This document shows positions 18,931-27,096 of a stretch of 64,000 nucleotides of DNA, one piece after another; position 1 is the first letter of the stretch, and each line of letters begins with the position of its first letter. The DNA lies in contig NZ_FOJS01000004.1 of NCBI RefSeq assembly GCF_900111865.1, positions 62,169 through 126,168 on the forward strand. The letters run 5' to 3'. The position numbers were made by a program, and so were the translations under genes. The notes beneath the pieces were generated by a model. The model did not search any database, was not told where the DNA came from, and saw only the letters and a list, made by a program, of their open reading frames with translations. The stretch comes from Parageobacillus thermantarcticus. Lineage in GTDB: Bacteria; Bacillota; Bacilli; Bacillales; Anoxybacillaceae.

Positions 18931-18968
18931 GACATCCATCCCCTTGCTATCTAGGGGATGGTGTTTTT
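18931..18968 (+). terminator. terminator of the amino-acid permease
   Basis: CCATCCCC / GGGGATGG with a 10-base loop, then TGTTTTTTA. The following 18969-19247 has no convincing gene. Confidence 0.85.
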
Positions 18969-19247
18969 TATTGCCGCCTTCAGCGCACACGTTCACGGTT
19001 CTCACACAAGGAGGAAGGCCTAGCTGTTGACATGTGATTGTCTGCATCGACACCGCAGCTTTTTTTCGGTTGCGTATGCTGCCAAATGACAGAAATGCTA
19101 CGATGCCCGATAACGAAACGGCCGAACGAATGAGTCCAGACCATAATCCAAACGTTATTTTTCCTTAAAACTTGAAGAATATAAATTATCATTCTATTCT
19201 TCGCAAATTCAATGTGACAGAAAAAGAAGGCTGCCTGATAGCGCCTT

Positions 19248-20630
19248 CTATTCCGTCGCTTTCATATACGCTTGTTTCGGATGATTCGGCTGATCTGGAT
19301 ATTTCAGACGAATTTTTCCTTCCTCTATCAACTTTCCTAAATAGTTGTTCCTTAAACCGTCCGGCGTTCTTTCCAGCAGAGTCGCTAATTCCTTTAACAT
19401 CAGCGGTCTTTGCTCACAAAGCTGCAAAATAATATTTTCCATCACGCTTGGAGGCAACCGTTTTTTCTTTCTCGCTAACTCCGCAATGTTCCATAATTTT
19501 TCATCGATTTCACTTTTTTCTTTGTTCGAATCAGAAAAAGACGGTTCATTATTTACGGAGTAGATTTTTTTATTTATGGAGTCTGCTTTTTTATTTACGT
19601 AGTTAGTATCGTTATTCACGGAGTCAACTCCGCTATTAACGGAGTCTGACGGTTTATTTATGGAGTTTGGAAGTTTGTTTACGGAGTTTTCATCGTTATT
19701 TACGAAGTAAAACTCATTATTTAAGGAGTTGGGATGTTTATTTACGGAGCTCGAATTTTCTTCCATAAACGTAAGATCGATTTCTCCATCATCATGCTGT
19801 TCCATATCTCGATACACATCTGTTTTATTCGATGCAGCCGTTTCATCTGGAAAATCGAACGGATATAATATCACAACAGTTCGCTCCGGATTTGAATGCT
19901 GGATAAACTCAGGCTGCTTGCATTGCGGATCGCTCCATGTTGCGACAATATGCTTCAACCCAAATCCAGCCCGCTTGCAAAGGCCGATCAAAATAAACAT
20001 TTTAAATAAATTCGGATTGCGGAGATTGCTCATATGTCCTGAAAGCGCTGCATCGATCGGAATGCGAAATAAGCCGGGATTGGCAAAACGAAACACACCG
20101 TTTTCTTTTTCAACAATAATACCGCCTTCTCCTAAATAATCGGCATGAACAATTGCGTTGACAAGCGCCTCATGCAGCGCGGTTTGCACGGAACGGTCCA
20201 TATCATGCTGCTGCAGCTGTGACATCACTTTAAAATAAAAATCGTACAAATTGCCAGACCATGTCCCGTCTTGAGAGGTGAATCGCTTTATCCAATCGTT
20301 CGTTACTATATCATCCAAACTCTCACGGTATTCAAGAAAGTATTGTGGCAAAACTTCTGTAATAACGCGTTCCTCACTAAACATTAACAATCCTGCCAAC
20401 GTAACCCCTTCTTTGCTGCTATCCCGCAGTTTCCCCCATGCACCGATTTTGTATAAAAATTCTTTCGTCTCCAACCCGTTCCACGGATGATTTGGCTTGA
20501 CAGCTGCAAACTTTTCTCGGTAATTTTTAATCGAATCGAAATTTAATTCATTTAATCCGTAATGTTCCAAAATGGAACTATCGTGCCACACAGATGAATT
20601 CCCCTCGTAAAAACTTGAATATTTATTCAC
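19248..20630 (-). CDS. ATP-binding regulator of the RecG-like/Schlafen-associated family, N-terminally truncated, with heptapeptide repeats
   Basis: About 460 residues. The protein starts where members of this family (COG2865-like) leave their N-terminal AlbA_2/Schlafen DNA-binding domain, which is missing. What remains is the middle region (GVTLAGLLMFSEE), a GHKL-type ATP-binding segment (HEALVNAIVHADYLGEGG ... FANPGLFRIP ... LRNPNLFKMF), ten tandem heptapeptides of the form xS(V/I)Nxxx at about residues 293-362, and a C-terminal winged-helix region (LMLKELATLLERTPDGLRNNYLGKL). I choose GTG 20630 because AAAGGAAG lies 8 bases upstream. Either a shortened working regulator or a decaying gene. 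No partner is visible. Function unknown. Confidence 0.6.
   Translation of the reverse strand: MNKYSSFYEGNSSVWHDSSILEHYGLNELNFDSIKNYREKFAAVKPNHPWNGLETKEFLYKIGAWGKLRDSSKEGVTLAGLLMFSEERVITEVLPQYFLEYRESLDDIVTNDWIKRFTSQDGTWSGNLYDFYFKVMSQLQQHDMDRSVQTALHEALVNAIVHADYLGEGGIIVEKENGVFRFANPGLFRIPIDAALSGHMSNLRNPNLFKMFILIGLCKRAGFGLKHIVATWSDPQCKQPEFIQHSNPERTVVILYPFDFPDETAASNKTDVYRDMEQHDDGEIDLTFMEENSSSVNKHPNSLNNEFYFVNNDENSVNKLPNSINKPSDSVNSGVDSVNNDTNYVNKKADSINKKIYSVNNEPSFSDSNKEKSEIDEKLWNIAELARKKKRLPPSVMENIILQLCEQRPLMLKELATLLERTPDGLRNNYLGKLIEEGKIRLKYPDQPNHPKQAYMKATE
19545..19755 (-). repeat. ten tandem 21-bp repeats inside the ATP-binding regulator gene
   Basis: The plus strand repeats ttatttacggagt plus 8 variable bases at an exact 21-base period. 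Being a multiple of three, it keeps the frame and encodes heptapeptides such as NSVNKLP, NSINKPS, DSVNSGV, DSVNNDT. Copies have diverged, so the array is not brand-new. Confidence 0.9.
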
Positions 20631-20837
20631 TGCTGATCTTCCTTTAACTATTATTTTTTGAATTTTCCCCACTCTTACATGTAGAGTGGAGAAGCTCCTC
20701 AAATGAACGAAGCGGTCGCTAGCGTTTAATCGCAACGCTTCGCTATGATCTTCGCTTCTATTGTACCATCTTTCATTTTTATTGCATGTAAGAGTAAAAA
20801 AGAAAAAAGCAGATGGCTAACGCTACATCTGCTTATT

Positions 20838-21457
20838 CTAATATATAGTGTTTTCTAGCAATGCCCGTAAGCTGTATTCGATTGGAATTTGCTCATGTTC
20901 CATCCATTTGAGAAACAGCGACGCCAGTTCGGGGTCAAATTGTGTTCCTTTTCCTTTCATGATTTCTTCGTACGCTTCCTCCCAGCTTAGCGAAGAACGA
21001 TACGGGCGAATCCCCGTCATCGCCTCCAACGAATCGGCAAGCGCTAATATTCTTGCTTCTAGCGGAATTTCCTTTCCTTTCCTTTCAATCCGTATGGATA
21101 TCCATTTCCATCCCACCGTTCATGATGAGAAAGCGCCATTTTTTCCACCATTTCTGGAAGCGCATATTTCGCCAAAATCTCCGCGCCCAATTGCGGGTGT
21201 TTTTTCATTTCTTCGTATTCATGTTCAAGAAGTTTTCCTTTTTTCTGCAAAATCGCCGCACTCACTTTTATTTTTCCAATATCGTGAAGTAGAGAACCTA
21301 ATTCTAAATTTTTTATCTTCTCCGTCTCGATCTCAGCATAACGAACAAATGACATCAATATTTTTGTGACACGATACGAATGCAAAAACGTCAATTTGTC
21401 TTTTTTCCATAGCCTTCTCATCAAAAGGCACAATTCCATATTCCGCCATATTTCCAT
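20838..21457 (-). pseudogene. HD-GYP domain protein disrupted by a 5-bp repeat frameshift
   Basis: Two overlapping frames together encode about 206 residues of an HD-GYP-type phosphodiesterase (cyclic-di-nucleotide hydrolase family). The first frame carries LLHDIGK and HHERWDGNGYPYGLKGKE; the second resumes IPLEARILALADSLEAMTG and ends normally. At the junction the 5-base unit TTTCC (plus strand, 21068-21082) occurs three times; with two copies the reading frame is restored exactly. The start is probably ATG 21457, after AGGAGAAGGG. It is either a pseudogene, a phase-variable gene, or a sequencing error. The second frame is 20838-21116. Confidence 0.85.
21068..21086. repeat. TTTCC pentanucleotide tract causing the frameshift
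   Basis: Three full TTTCC units plus TTTC. A length change of one unit shifts the HD-GYP reading frame. Confidence 0.9.
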
Positions 21458-21781
21458 TGTATCAACTACCCTTCTCCTGTGGGCATAGCCGCACTTCTCG
21501 CTTGTTTCCCACAAGTCTGCTTTTTTCTTTATTTTATCATAGACAGATTTTCTAAGTCATTTTCGACTTCATTTATCGCGCGTCAAAGCCATGTTCTGAT
21601 ATTTGGGCAAAATCCGGCTCCCAAGTCTAGCGAACTTATGTCTCGGAAAATAGAGCCGCTGGGGGCCGTTCTCTTTTACATAAATTCTCGGACTTCATCG
21701 CGCGTCAGAACGCAGGCGGATAGTTTGCCCAATAACGTGCAAAACTAATATTAACACTCAATCAAGGAGGCTTTCGTACAG
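21458..21781. other. intergenic region with a duplicated motif
   Basis: There is no gene in this 324-base gap. It contains two copies of a motif, GACTTCAT-(TTAT)-CGCGCGTCAAA at 21565-21587 and GACTTCATCGCGCGTCAGA at 21691-21709, about 125 bases apart, and the AAGGAGG ribosome site of the next gene. No promoter stands out. Confidence 0.5.
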
Positions 21782-23305
21782 ATGCCATCTCTTCCTTCAT
21801 CACTAGAACCGTATTGGCGGACATCTGTCGCGCTGCCGTCGTTTCCGAAACTATCAGAACATATCCGCACCGATGTCGCCATTATCGGCGGAGGAATCTC
21901 TGGAATCACGACCGCCTATTTGCTCGCCAAAAAAGGAGCGCGCGTCACTTTATTGGAAGCGGACCGTCTTCTCAACGGAACGACAGGGCATACGACGGCA
22001 AAAATTACCGCCCAGCATGATGTCATTTATGATGAGCTGATCAGCCACTTTGGGAAAGAAAAAGCGAAACTGTATTATTCAGCGTGCATGGAAGCATTGC
22101 ACTTTATTCGAAGCACAGCCGAACAAGAAGCGATCGATTGCGATTTTATGGAACAAGACGCGTATATATACACCGATTCTTCCTCATCGCTGACAAAGTT
22201 GATAAACGAATGGAAAGCGTATAAAAAGCTCGGCATTGACGGGGAGTTCATCGAATCGATTCCGCTTCCAATCCCTGTAAAAGCCGCTGTAGTGATGAAA
22301 AATCAGGCGCAATTTCATCCATTGAAATATTTAGTAAAACTAATAAATGCCATCGTCCAAGCCGGCGGGCGCATTTATGAACACACTCCTGCCGCCGACA
22401 TTGAACAAGGTTCGGCGCTTGCGGTCATCACCCGTGATAAAAAGCGTGTTGCATGCGAACATGTCGTCATTTGCTCTCATTTTCCGTTTTACGACGGCGG
22501 TTTTTACTTTTCGCGCATGTACGCGGAACGCTCTTACGTATTAGGCGTGAAAATTGCTGAAACCTATCCTGGCGGCATGTATTTAAGCGCAGATCAGCCA
22601 AAGCGCTCGATCCGTTATACAACGATGAACGGGGAAAATTTAATTTTAATCGGCGGAGAAAACCACAAAACAGGACAGGGCGTTCCAACGATGCAGCATT
22701 ACGAGGCATTGCAAACTTTCGCCTCACAGCTATTTACCGTCACTGACATCCCATACCGCTGGTCAGCGCAAGATTTAACGACGCTGGATAAAGTACCGTA
22801 CATCGGAAACATGACCACAGGCGCACCGAATATCTATGTCGCGACAGGATATCGGAAATGGGGGATGACGAATGGAACAGTCGCGGGACTGTTGCTTAGC
22901 GACTTAGTCATGGGGCGCGACAACCGCTACCGCGACTTATATACGCCATCGCGGTTTTACGCCGACCCAAGCGTCAAACATTTTCTTACGCAAAATATCG
23001 ATGTCGCAAAACATCTCGTCGAAGGAAAAATAGAGGTGGTCGTCCGCAAACCGGAAGACTTGGCAAACGGCGAAGGCGCCGTGGTCATCGTGAACGGAAA
23101 ACGTGCTGGCGCGTATAAAGATGAAAATGGGACATTGTCCATCGTCGATACGACATGCACCCACATGAAATGCGAGCTCGAATGGAACAGCGGCGACCGC
23201 ACGTGGGACTGCCCGTGTCACGGCTCGCGCTTTTCCATTCACGGCGATGTCGTCGAAGGGCCGGCTCAGCAGCCTTTAAACAAAATCAGTGACGATCCAT
23301 CATAA
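21782..23305 (+). CDS. yhfW: FAD-dependent oxidoreductase with C-terminal Rieske domain (YhfW-like)
   Basis: A 507-residue two-domain protein. The N-terminal DAO-type FAD domain has the dinucleotide motif VAIIGGGISGITTAYLLAKKGA (about 33-54) and the second FAD contact GAPNIYVATGYRKWGMTNG (about 350-370). A C-terminal Rieske [2Fe-2S] domain (about 420-500) has both cluster loops, CTHMKCEL and CPCHGSRF, so the cluster ligands C-H...C-H are intact. It matches Bacillus subtilis YhfW, whose physiological substrate is unknown. ATG 21782 follows AAGGAGG by 11 bases. Single-gene unit with its own terminator. Confidence 0.88.
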   Translation: MPSLPSSLEPYWRTSVALPSFPKLSEHIRTDVAIIGGGISGITTAYLLAKKGARVTLLEADRLLNGTTGHTTAKITAQHDVIYDELISHFGKEKAKLYYSACMEALHFIRSTAEQEAIDCDFMEQDAYIYTDSSSSLTKLINEWKAYKKLGIDGEFIESIPLPIPVKAAVVMKNQAQFHPLKYLVKLINAIVQAGGRIYEHTPAADIEQGSALAVITRDKKRVACEHVVICSHFPFYDGGFYFSRMYAERSYVLGVKIAETYPGGMYLSADQPKRSIRYTTMNGENLILIGGENHKTGQGVPTMQHYEALQTFASQLFTVTDIPYRWSAQDLTTLDKVPYIGNMTTGAPNIYVATGYRKWGMTNGTVAGLLLSDLVMGRDNRYRDLYTPSRFYADPSVKHFLTQNIDVAKHLVEGKIEVVVRKPEDLANGEGAVVIVNGKRAGAYKDENGTLSIVDTTCTHMKCELEWNSGDRTWDCPCHGSRFSIHGDVVEGPAQQPLNKISDDPS

Positions 23306-23306
23306 C

Positions 23307-23340
23307 AAAAGAGCCGTCTTATGGAGCGGCTCTTTGTTTT
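23307..23340 (+). terminator. terminator of the Rieske oxidoreductase gene
   Basis: AAAGAGCCG / CGGCTCTTT stem followed by GTTTTGTT. Confidence 0.8.
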
Positions 23341-23397
23341 GTTATTCCTGCAACCGCCAATGATGAAAACGCAAGCAAATAATTGCGTTTACGATAA

Positions 23398-23426
23398 GTG
23401 CAAGCGCTTCTCCTTTCTTATATAAT
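23398..23426 (+). promoter_or_regulatory. manA promoter with a possible cre-like dyad
   Basis: TATAAT at 23421-23426 is preceded by GTGCAAGCGCTTCTCC. The AAGCGCTT core suggests a degenerate CcpA site overlapping the promoter, but the outer positions of the consensus do not match. Confidence 0.35.
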
Positions 23427-23469
23427 CAAATCAGAAGCATTGTATATTTTGACAGAAGGAGTGATTCCC

Positions 23470-24426
23470 ATGCAAACCGAGCCAATTTTTCTCACTCCGA
23501 TTTTTCAAGAGCGAATTTGGGGCGGTACAAAATTGGCAGATGAATTCGGCTATTCCATCCCGTCGGAACATACAGGAGAATGCTGGGCGGTTTCCGCGCA
23601 TCCACACGGACAAACGGTGGTTAAAAACGGGCCGTTTCAAGGAATGACGCTTGGGCAACTTTGGGAAGAACGGCATGACTTATTCGGTCGCTTCCCAGCA
23701 GACCGCTTTCCGCTATTGACGAAAATTTTAGATGCGAACGCCGATTTATCGGTGCAAGTGCATCCTGATGACGCGTACGCACAAGAGCATGAAAATGGCG
23801 AATTCGGCAAAACGGAATGTTGGTATATTATCGACTGCAAACAAGGTGCAGAGCTTGTTTACGGGCATCACGCAAAAACAAAAGAAGAATTGAAAGAAAT
23901 GATGGAAAACGGGCAATGGGACAAGCTGCTGCGCAGAATTCCGATTAAGCCCGGCGACTTTTTCTATGTCCCTAGCGGCACGATTCACGCCCTTTGTGAA
24001 GGCACGCTCGTCTTAGAAACGCAGCAAAGTTCCGACACGACCTATCGCGTCTACGACTATGACCGCGTCGACAACAACGGGAAGAAACGCGAACTCCATT
24101 TAGAAAAAGCGCTCGACGTCATTACCGTCCCGCATCGCGACGCGGATGTTCAGCCAAACGTCATCAAAGTGGGCGACGCCACGATTACAACATTTATCGA
24201 ATCCGATTACTTTGGCGTACAAAAATGGGAGATTAATGGGACCGCCCACTTGGACCAAACAAAACACTTCCTTATCGTCAGCGTTCTTGATGGAAAAGGA
24301 AAACTAATGTCAGAAGGGCGTTCATACGATCTAATGAAAGGGGACCATCTCATTCTTCCGTATCAATTTGGGCGTTTTTCTGTAAACGGGACACTCCAAG
24401 CGATCGTCTCATGGCCGCGCCCATAA
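23470..24426 (+). CDS. manA: mannose-6-phosphate isomerase, class I
   Basis: A 318-residue cupin-type zinc enzyme that interconverts mannose-6-phosphate and fructose-6-phosphate. Zinc ligands are visible in SVQVHPDD (Gln, His), in GKTECWY (Glu) and in SGTIHALCEG (His); IWGGTKLADEFG is the family N-terminal block. The length matches Bacillus ManA (about 315). ATG 23470 follows GAAGGAGTG; upstream in-frame codons would precede the ribosome site. No PTS mannose genes adjoin. Confidence 0.93.
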   Translation: MQTEPIFLTPIFQERIWGGTKLADEFGYSIPSEHTGECWAVSAHPHGQTVVKNGPFQGMTLGQLWEERHDLFGRFPADRFPLLTKILDANADLSVQVHPDDAYAQEHENGEFGKTECWYIIDCKQGAELVYGHHAKTKEELKEMMENGQWDKLLRRIPIKPGDFFYVPSGTIHALCEGTLVLETQQSSDTTYRVYDYDRVDNNGKKRELHLEKALDVITVPHRDADVQPNVIKVGDATITTFIESDYFGVQKWEINGTAHLDQTKHFLIVSVLDGKGKLMSEGRSYDLMKGDHLILPYQFGRFSVNGTLQAIVSWPRP

Positions 24427-24429
24427 TGC

Positions 24430-24479
24430 AAAAAAGAGTTGTCTCAGCCGCAGGAGACAACAGGAGACAACTCTTTTTT
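24430..24479. terminator. bidirectional terminator between manA and the AGCS symporter
   Basis: AAAAAAGAGTTGTCTC and GAGACAACTCTTTTTT form a 16-base perfect stem serving both converging genes. Confidence 0.9.
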
Positions 24480-24498
24480 GTTAGATACAAATTAGTTT

Positions 24499-25965
24499 TC
24501 ATTTATCGCCTGCTATCGCGCGGGAAGCTGGATATTCTTTTTCCCAAAAATCTGCATCGTCAATGCCCAGTTTCACTGGATCAAACACTGGATCTTTCCC
24601 TGCTTTTTTCTGTTCTTCATAATCTTTAAGCACTTTTAATGCTGGCTTCGTCAATAAAAGAATCGCAATAATGTTCAGCCACGCCATGCTTCCAACGCCG
24701 ATATCGCCGAGCGCCCAAGCAAGTTTTGCCGTTTTGACACTTCCGTAAAACACTACCACTAAAACCGCCGCTTTTAGCGCATATAGCAGCCAACTCGATT
24801 TCATTCGTCTCGTAATATACGCCAAATTTGTTTCCGCCATGTAGTAATATGCCATAATGGTCGTAAACGCGAAAAAGAATAAAGCAATTGCGACAAATGG
24901 GGCACCGAAGCCTGGAAATACGGTTTCAACCGCTTTTTGCGTAAAAATAGGCCCTGGCTCTACATTGCCAAGTTTTTGCACAATCGGCGCCCTTCCTTCC
25001 GGCGTTACATTATACATGCCGGTAATTAAAATCATAAATGCAGTCGCCGAACAAACGAACCATGTATCGATATAGACGGAAAACGCTTGGACTAATCCTT
25101 GCTTCGCCGGATGCGATACTTCCGCAGCGGCGGCTGCGTGCGGAGCGGTTCCTTGTCCCGCTTCGTTGGAATAAATTCCCCGCTTGACTCCCCACGAAAT
25201 CGCGGCACCGACAATTCCTCCAAACGCCGCGTCCATGCCAAAAGCGCTTCGGAAAATCAAGCTAAGCACATGAGGCAGCTCGTTAATATTTGCCAATACG
25301 ATAAACAAAGCCACTAAAATATATCCGAGCGCCATAAACGGAACGATAAATTCAGCTACACGGGCAATCCGCTTTACGCCACCGAAAATAATAGCGCCTA
25401 AAAGAACGACAATCCCGATTCCCGTTATAGCCGGGTCGATGCCAAACGCGTTTTCGATGCCTGCGGCAATGCTATTGGCTTGCACACCCGGCAAAAGCAC
25501 ACCGGTCGCCAACACCGTAACAATAGCAAACAATACCGCATACCATTTCATTTTTAACCCTTTTTCAATATAGTAGGCCGGCCCGCCGCGAAACTGACCA
25601 TCCTGTTTCGTTTTATACACTTGTGCAAGGGCCGCTTCCACAAACGCTGAACCCGCCCCCACGAAAGCGATGAGCCACATCCAAAACACGGCGCCAGGTC
25701 CCCCATACGCAATGGCGGTCGCAACACCGGCGATGTTGCCCGTGCCAACCCGCCCGGACAATGCGAGCGACAAAGCTTGGAAAGAAGAAATTCCTGCTTC
25801 CGAGCTTTTGCCTTGAAACATTTGTTTAATCATTTCTTTCATATGTCTCACTTGCAAAAAGCGAGTGAGCAATGAATAGAAAAGACCTGTTGCCAGGCAA
25901 AGATAGACCAGCGCCGGGCTCCAAATCATACTGTTCAGCCATTCTACCAACTTTTCCACATTCAT
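24499..25965 (-). CDS. sodium/alanine (glycine) symporter, AGCS family
   Basis: A 488-residue membrane symporter with about ten helices. GRVGTGNIAGVATAIAYGGPGAVFWM near residues 70-95 and NEAGQGTAPHAAAAAE in the middle are AGCS-family signatures. Bacillus carries several paralogues (AlsT, YrbD, GlnT-like); substrate is likely alanine, glycine or glutamine, not decidable here. ATG 25965 is preceded by AGGGGGGATGA. The upstream gap (25966-26274) holds an AT-rich promoter region for this gene and the promoter/ribosome site of the small gene at 26275; I recognise no riboswitch in it. Confidence 0.88.
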   Translation of the reverse strand: MNVEKLVEWLNSMIWSPALVYLCLATGLFYSLLTRFLQVRHMKEMIKQMFQGKSSEAGISSFQALSLALSGRVGTGNIAGVATAIAYGGPGAVFWMWLIAFVGAGSAFVEAALAQVYKTKQDGQFRGGPAYYIEKGLKMKWYAVLFAIVTVLATGVLLPGVQANSIAAGIENAFGIDPAITGIGIVVLLGAIIFGGVKRIARVAEFIVPFMALGYILVALFIVLANINELPHVLSLIFRSAFGMDAAFGGIVGAAISWGVKRGIYSNEAGQGTAPHAAAAAEVSHPAKQGLVQAFSVYIDTWFVCSATAFMILITGMYNVTPEGRAPIVQKLGNVEPGPIFTQKAVETVFPGFGAPFVAIALFFFAFTTIMAYYYMAETNLAYITRRMKSSWLLYALKAAVLVVVFYGSVKTAKLAWALGDIGVGSMAWLNIIAILLLTKPALKVLKDYEEQKKAGKDPVFDPVKLGIDDADFWEKEYPASRAIAGDK

Positions 25966-26212
25966 CCCCCCTGATAAATATCTTTATAATGTAATCGTTA
26001 TAAAATATTTTAAATTTTCTTGTAACAAAAAATTTATGGGAATAAAGAATCCCTCCGTTTCCCGCCAAAGCCGACGAAGTATGATGAAAGCCAAACTAGA
26101 TCCGGGCTCTTTTTCTAATATAACATACCATTTTACATGATTGTTTATTATGGACAAAAACGTATTTTTCTATTAGATGATGAGTTTGTCCAATCTAATT
26201 CTTTATGAAGAA

Positions 26213-26221
26213 CATATTTTA
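26213..26221 (+). promoter_or_regulatory. possible sigma-K -10 box upstream of the YjcZ-like gene
   Basis: CATATTTTA fits the mother-cell sigma-K -10 consensus CATANNNTA and lies 54 bases before the small gene. No clear -35 is seen. Weak on its own. Confidence 0.25.
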
Positions 26222-26274
26222 AAAGCGAGGATTGCATATTAGCTATCCCCAATACTCAATAGGAGGTGGGATAT

Positions 26275-26367
26275 ATGAGCAGCTTTGCCTTAATTGTCGT
26301 CCTATTCATCCTGCTCATCATTGTCGGATGTTCTTGCATGGGTTTTGGAGGAGCTGGCGGTTATTAA
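26275..26367 (+). CDS. YjcZ-family small sporulation-type protein
   Basis: A 30-residue peptide: a short Ser-rich start, one hydrophobic helix (ALIVVLFILLIIVG), then CSC and a Gly-rich tail ending GGAGGY. This matches the YjcZ/SscA-type family of tiny membrane proteins found in spore-forming Bacillaceae, some needed for coat assembly. AGGAGGTGGG directly precedes ATG 26275, a strong translation signal, and a terminator follows. Too short for most gene finders. Confidence 0.8.
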   Translation: MSSFALIVVLFILLIIVGCSCMGFGGAGGY

Positions 26368-26417
26368 TCCATCAACCGGACCCTCTTTTAAACCGATGAT
26401 TAGTTGAAAAGAAAGAG

Positions 26418-26446
26418 GGCAGATCGTTAATGATCTGTCCTTTTTC
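26418..26446 (+). terminator. terminator after the YjcZ-like gene
   Basis: GGCAGATC / GATCTGTCC stem with a 6-base loop, then TTTTTC. Confidence 0.75.
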
Positions 26447-26629
26447 AAAAAAGCGATTTGGACAAACATCAAATGGTGGGAAACAAGCCTATCCCAAACT
26501 TTTCCGATTCATCGCGCAAAATCGCTATTCTGCGGCTCTTGCAAGGTACCTTCGCCAAACATTCAATGAAGCTAGTTCATCGCGGCTCCCATTCCAAAAA
26601 CATATTCCGTCAGAAAGGAGGGAGGTAAA

Positions 26630-26821
26630 ATGCCAAATTTAGTAGGAGAGCCTGTTGAGATTATAGATCGTTATGGAAGAGTGCATAGAGGAGTAGTAGA
26701 AGGAATGGATCCCGTACGAGGGGGAATGGTTCTGCGCACCGGCTTTGGAAGAAGATTTATCCCATTTTTTTTAATTGTTGCACTGTTCCTTTTAAGATTC
26801 GGAAGACGGCGCATTTTTTAA
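26630..26821 (+). CDS. small basic protein of unknown function
   Basis: A 63-residue protein that I do not recognise. Residues 1-40 form a small beta-rich segment (LVGEPVEIIDRYGRVHRGVVEGM) reminiscent of short SH3-like folds; residues 43-57 are a hydrophobic stretch (FIPFFLIVALFLL) and the end is basic (RFGRRRIF). GAAAGGAGGGAGG just before ATG 26630 is a very strong ribosome site and a terminator follows at 26909, so it is probably real. Its position beside a YjcZ-like gene hints at a spore-surface role, which is speculation. Confidence 0.65.
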   Translation: MPNLVGEPVEIIDRYGRVHRGVVEGMDPVRGGMVLRTGFGRRFIPFFLIVALFLLRFGRRRIF

Positions 26822-26908
26822 AAAACTAACATCTGAACCGATTTTCCTCGATTTGCAAGGCTAAATATGAAAGACATACAGCTTCCCAGTTTGGGCGAAA
26901 AGATGAGC

Positions 26909-26938
26909 TTTTCTCGAAATGAGAAGAGCTTTTTTATT
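26909..26938 (+). terminator. terminator after the small basic protein gene
   Basis: AGCTTTTCTC / GAGAAGAGCT stem followed by TTTTTTAT. The stretch 26939-27096 beyond it, up to the glxK stop, shows no gene. Confidence 0.75.
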
Positions 26939-27096
26939 TCTACAAAAAAGCCCGCCTTATCAAAATGAACACCTTTTGCCAGCTTGGCGACGCTGTTCGT
27001 GAAATCTGCCATCGCGCCGTTGAAGAACGGTTAAAACAAAAAACTGACAAACATAAAAAATAAAAGCCCTCTTTGATTAAGAGAGCTTCCACTTTT

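Noticed and set aside
18969..19247. Minus-strand open stretch ending near 18980, possibly a remnant of an IS605/TnpB end
   Set aside because: The short peptide lacks any TnpB signature I can name (no CxxC zinc motif or DRDxNAA), so it remains unexplained intergenic DNA.
25966..26274. A riboswitch or T-box in the leader of the AGCS symporter
   Set aside because: The segment has some stems, but the glycine-riboswitch and T-box signatures (such as TGGNACCGCG) are absent.
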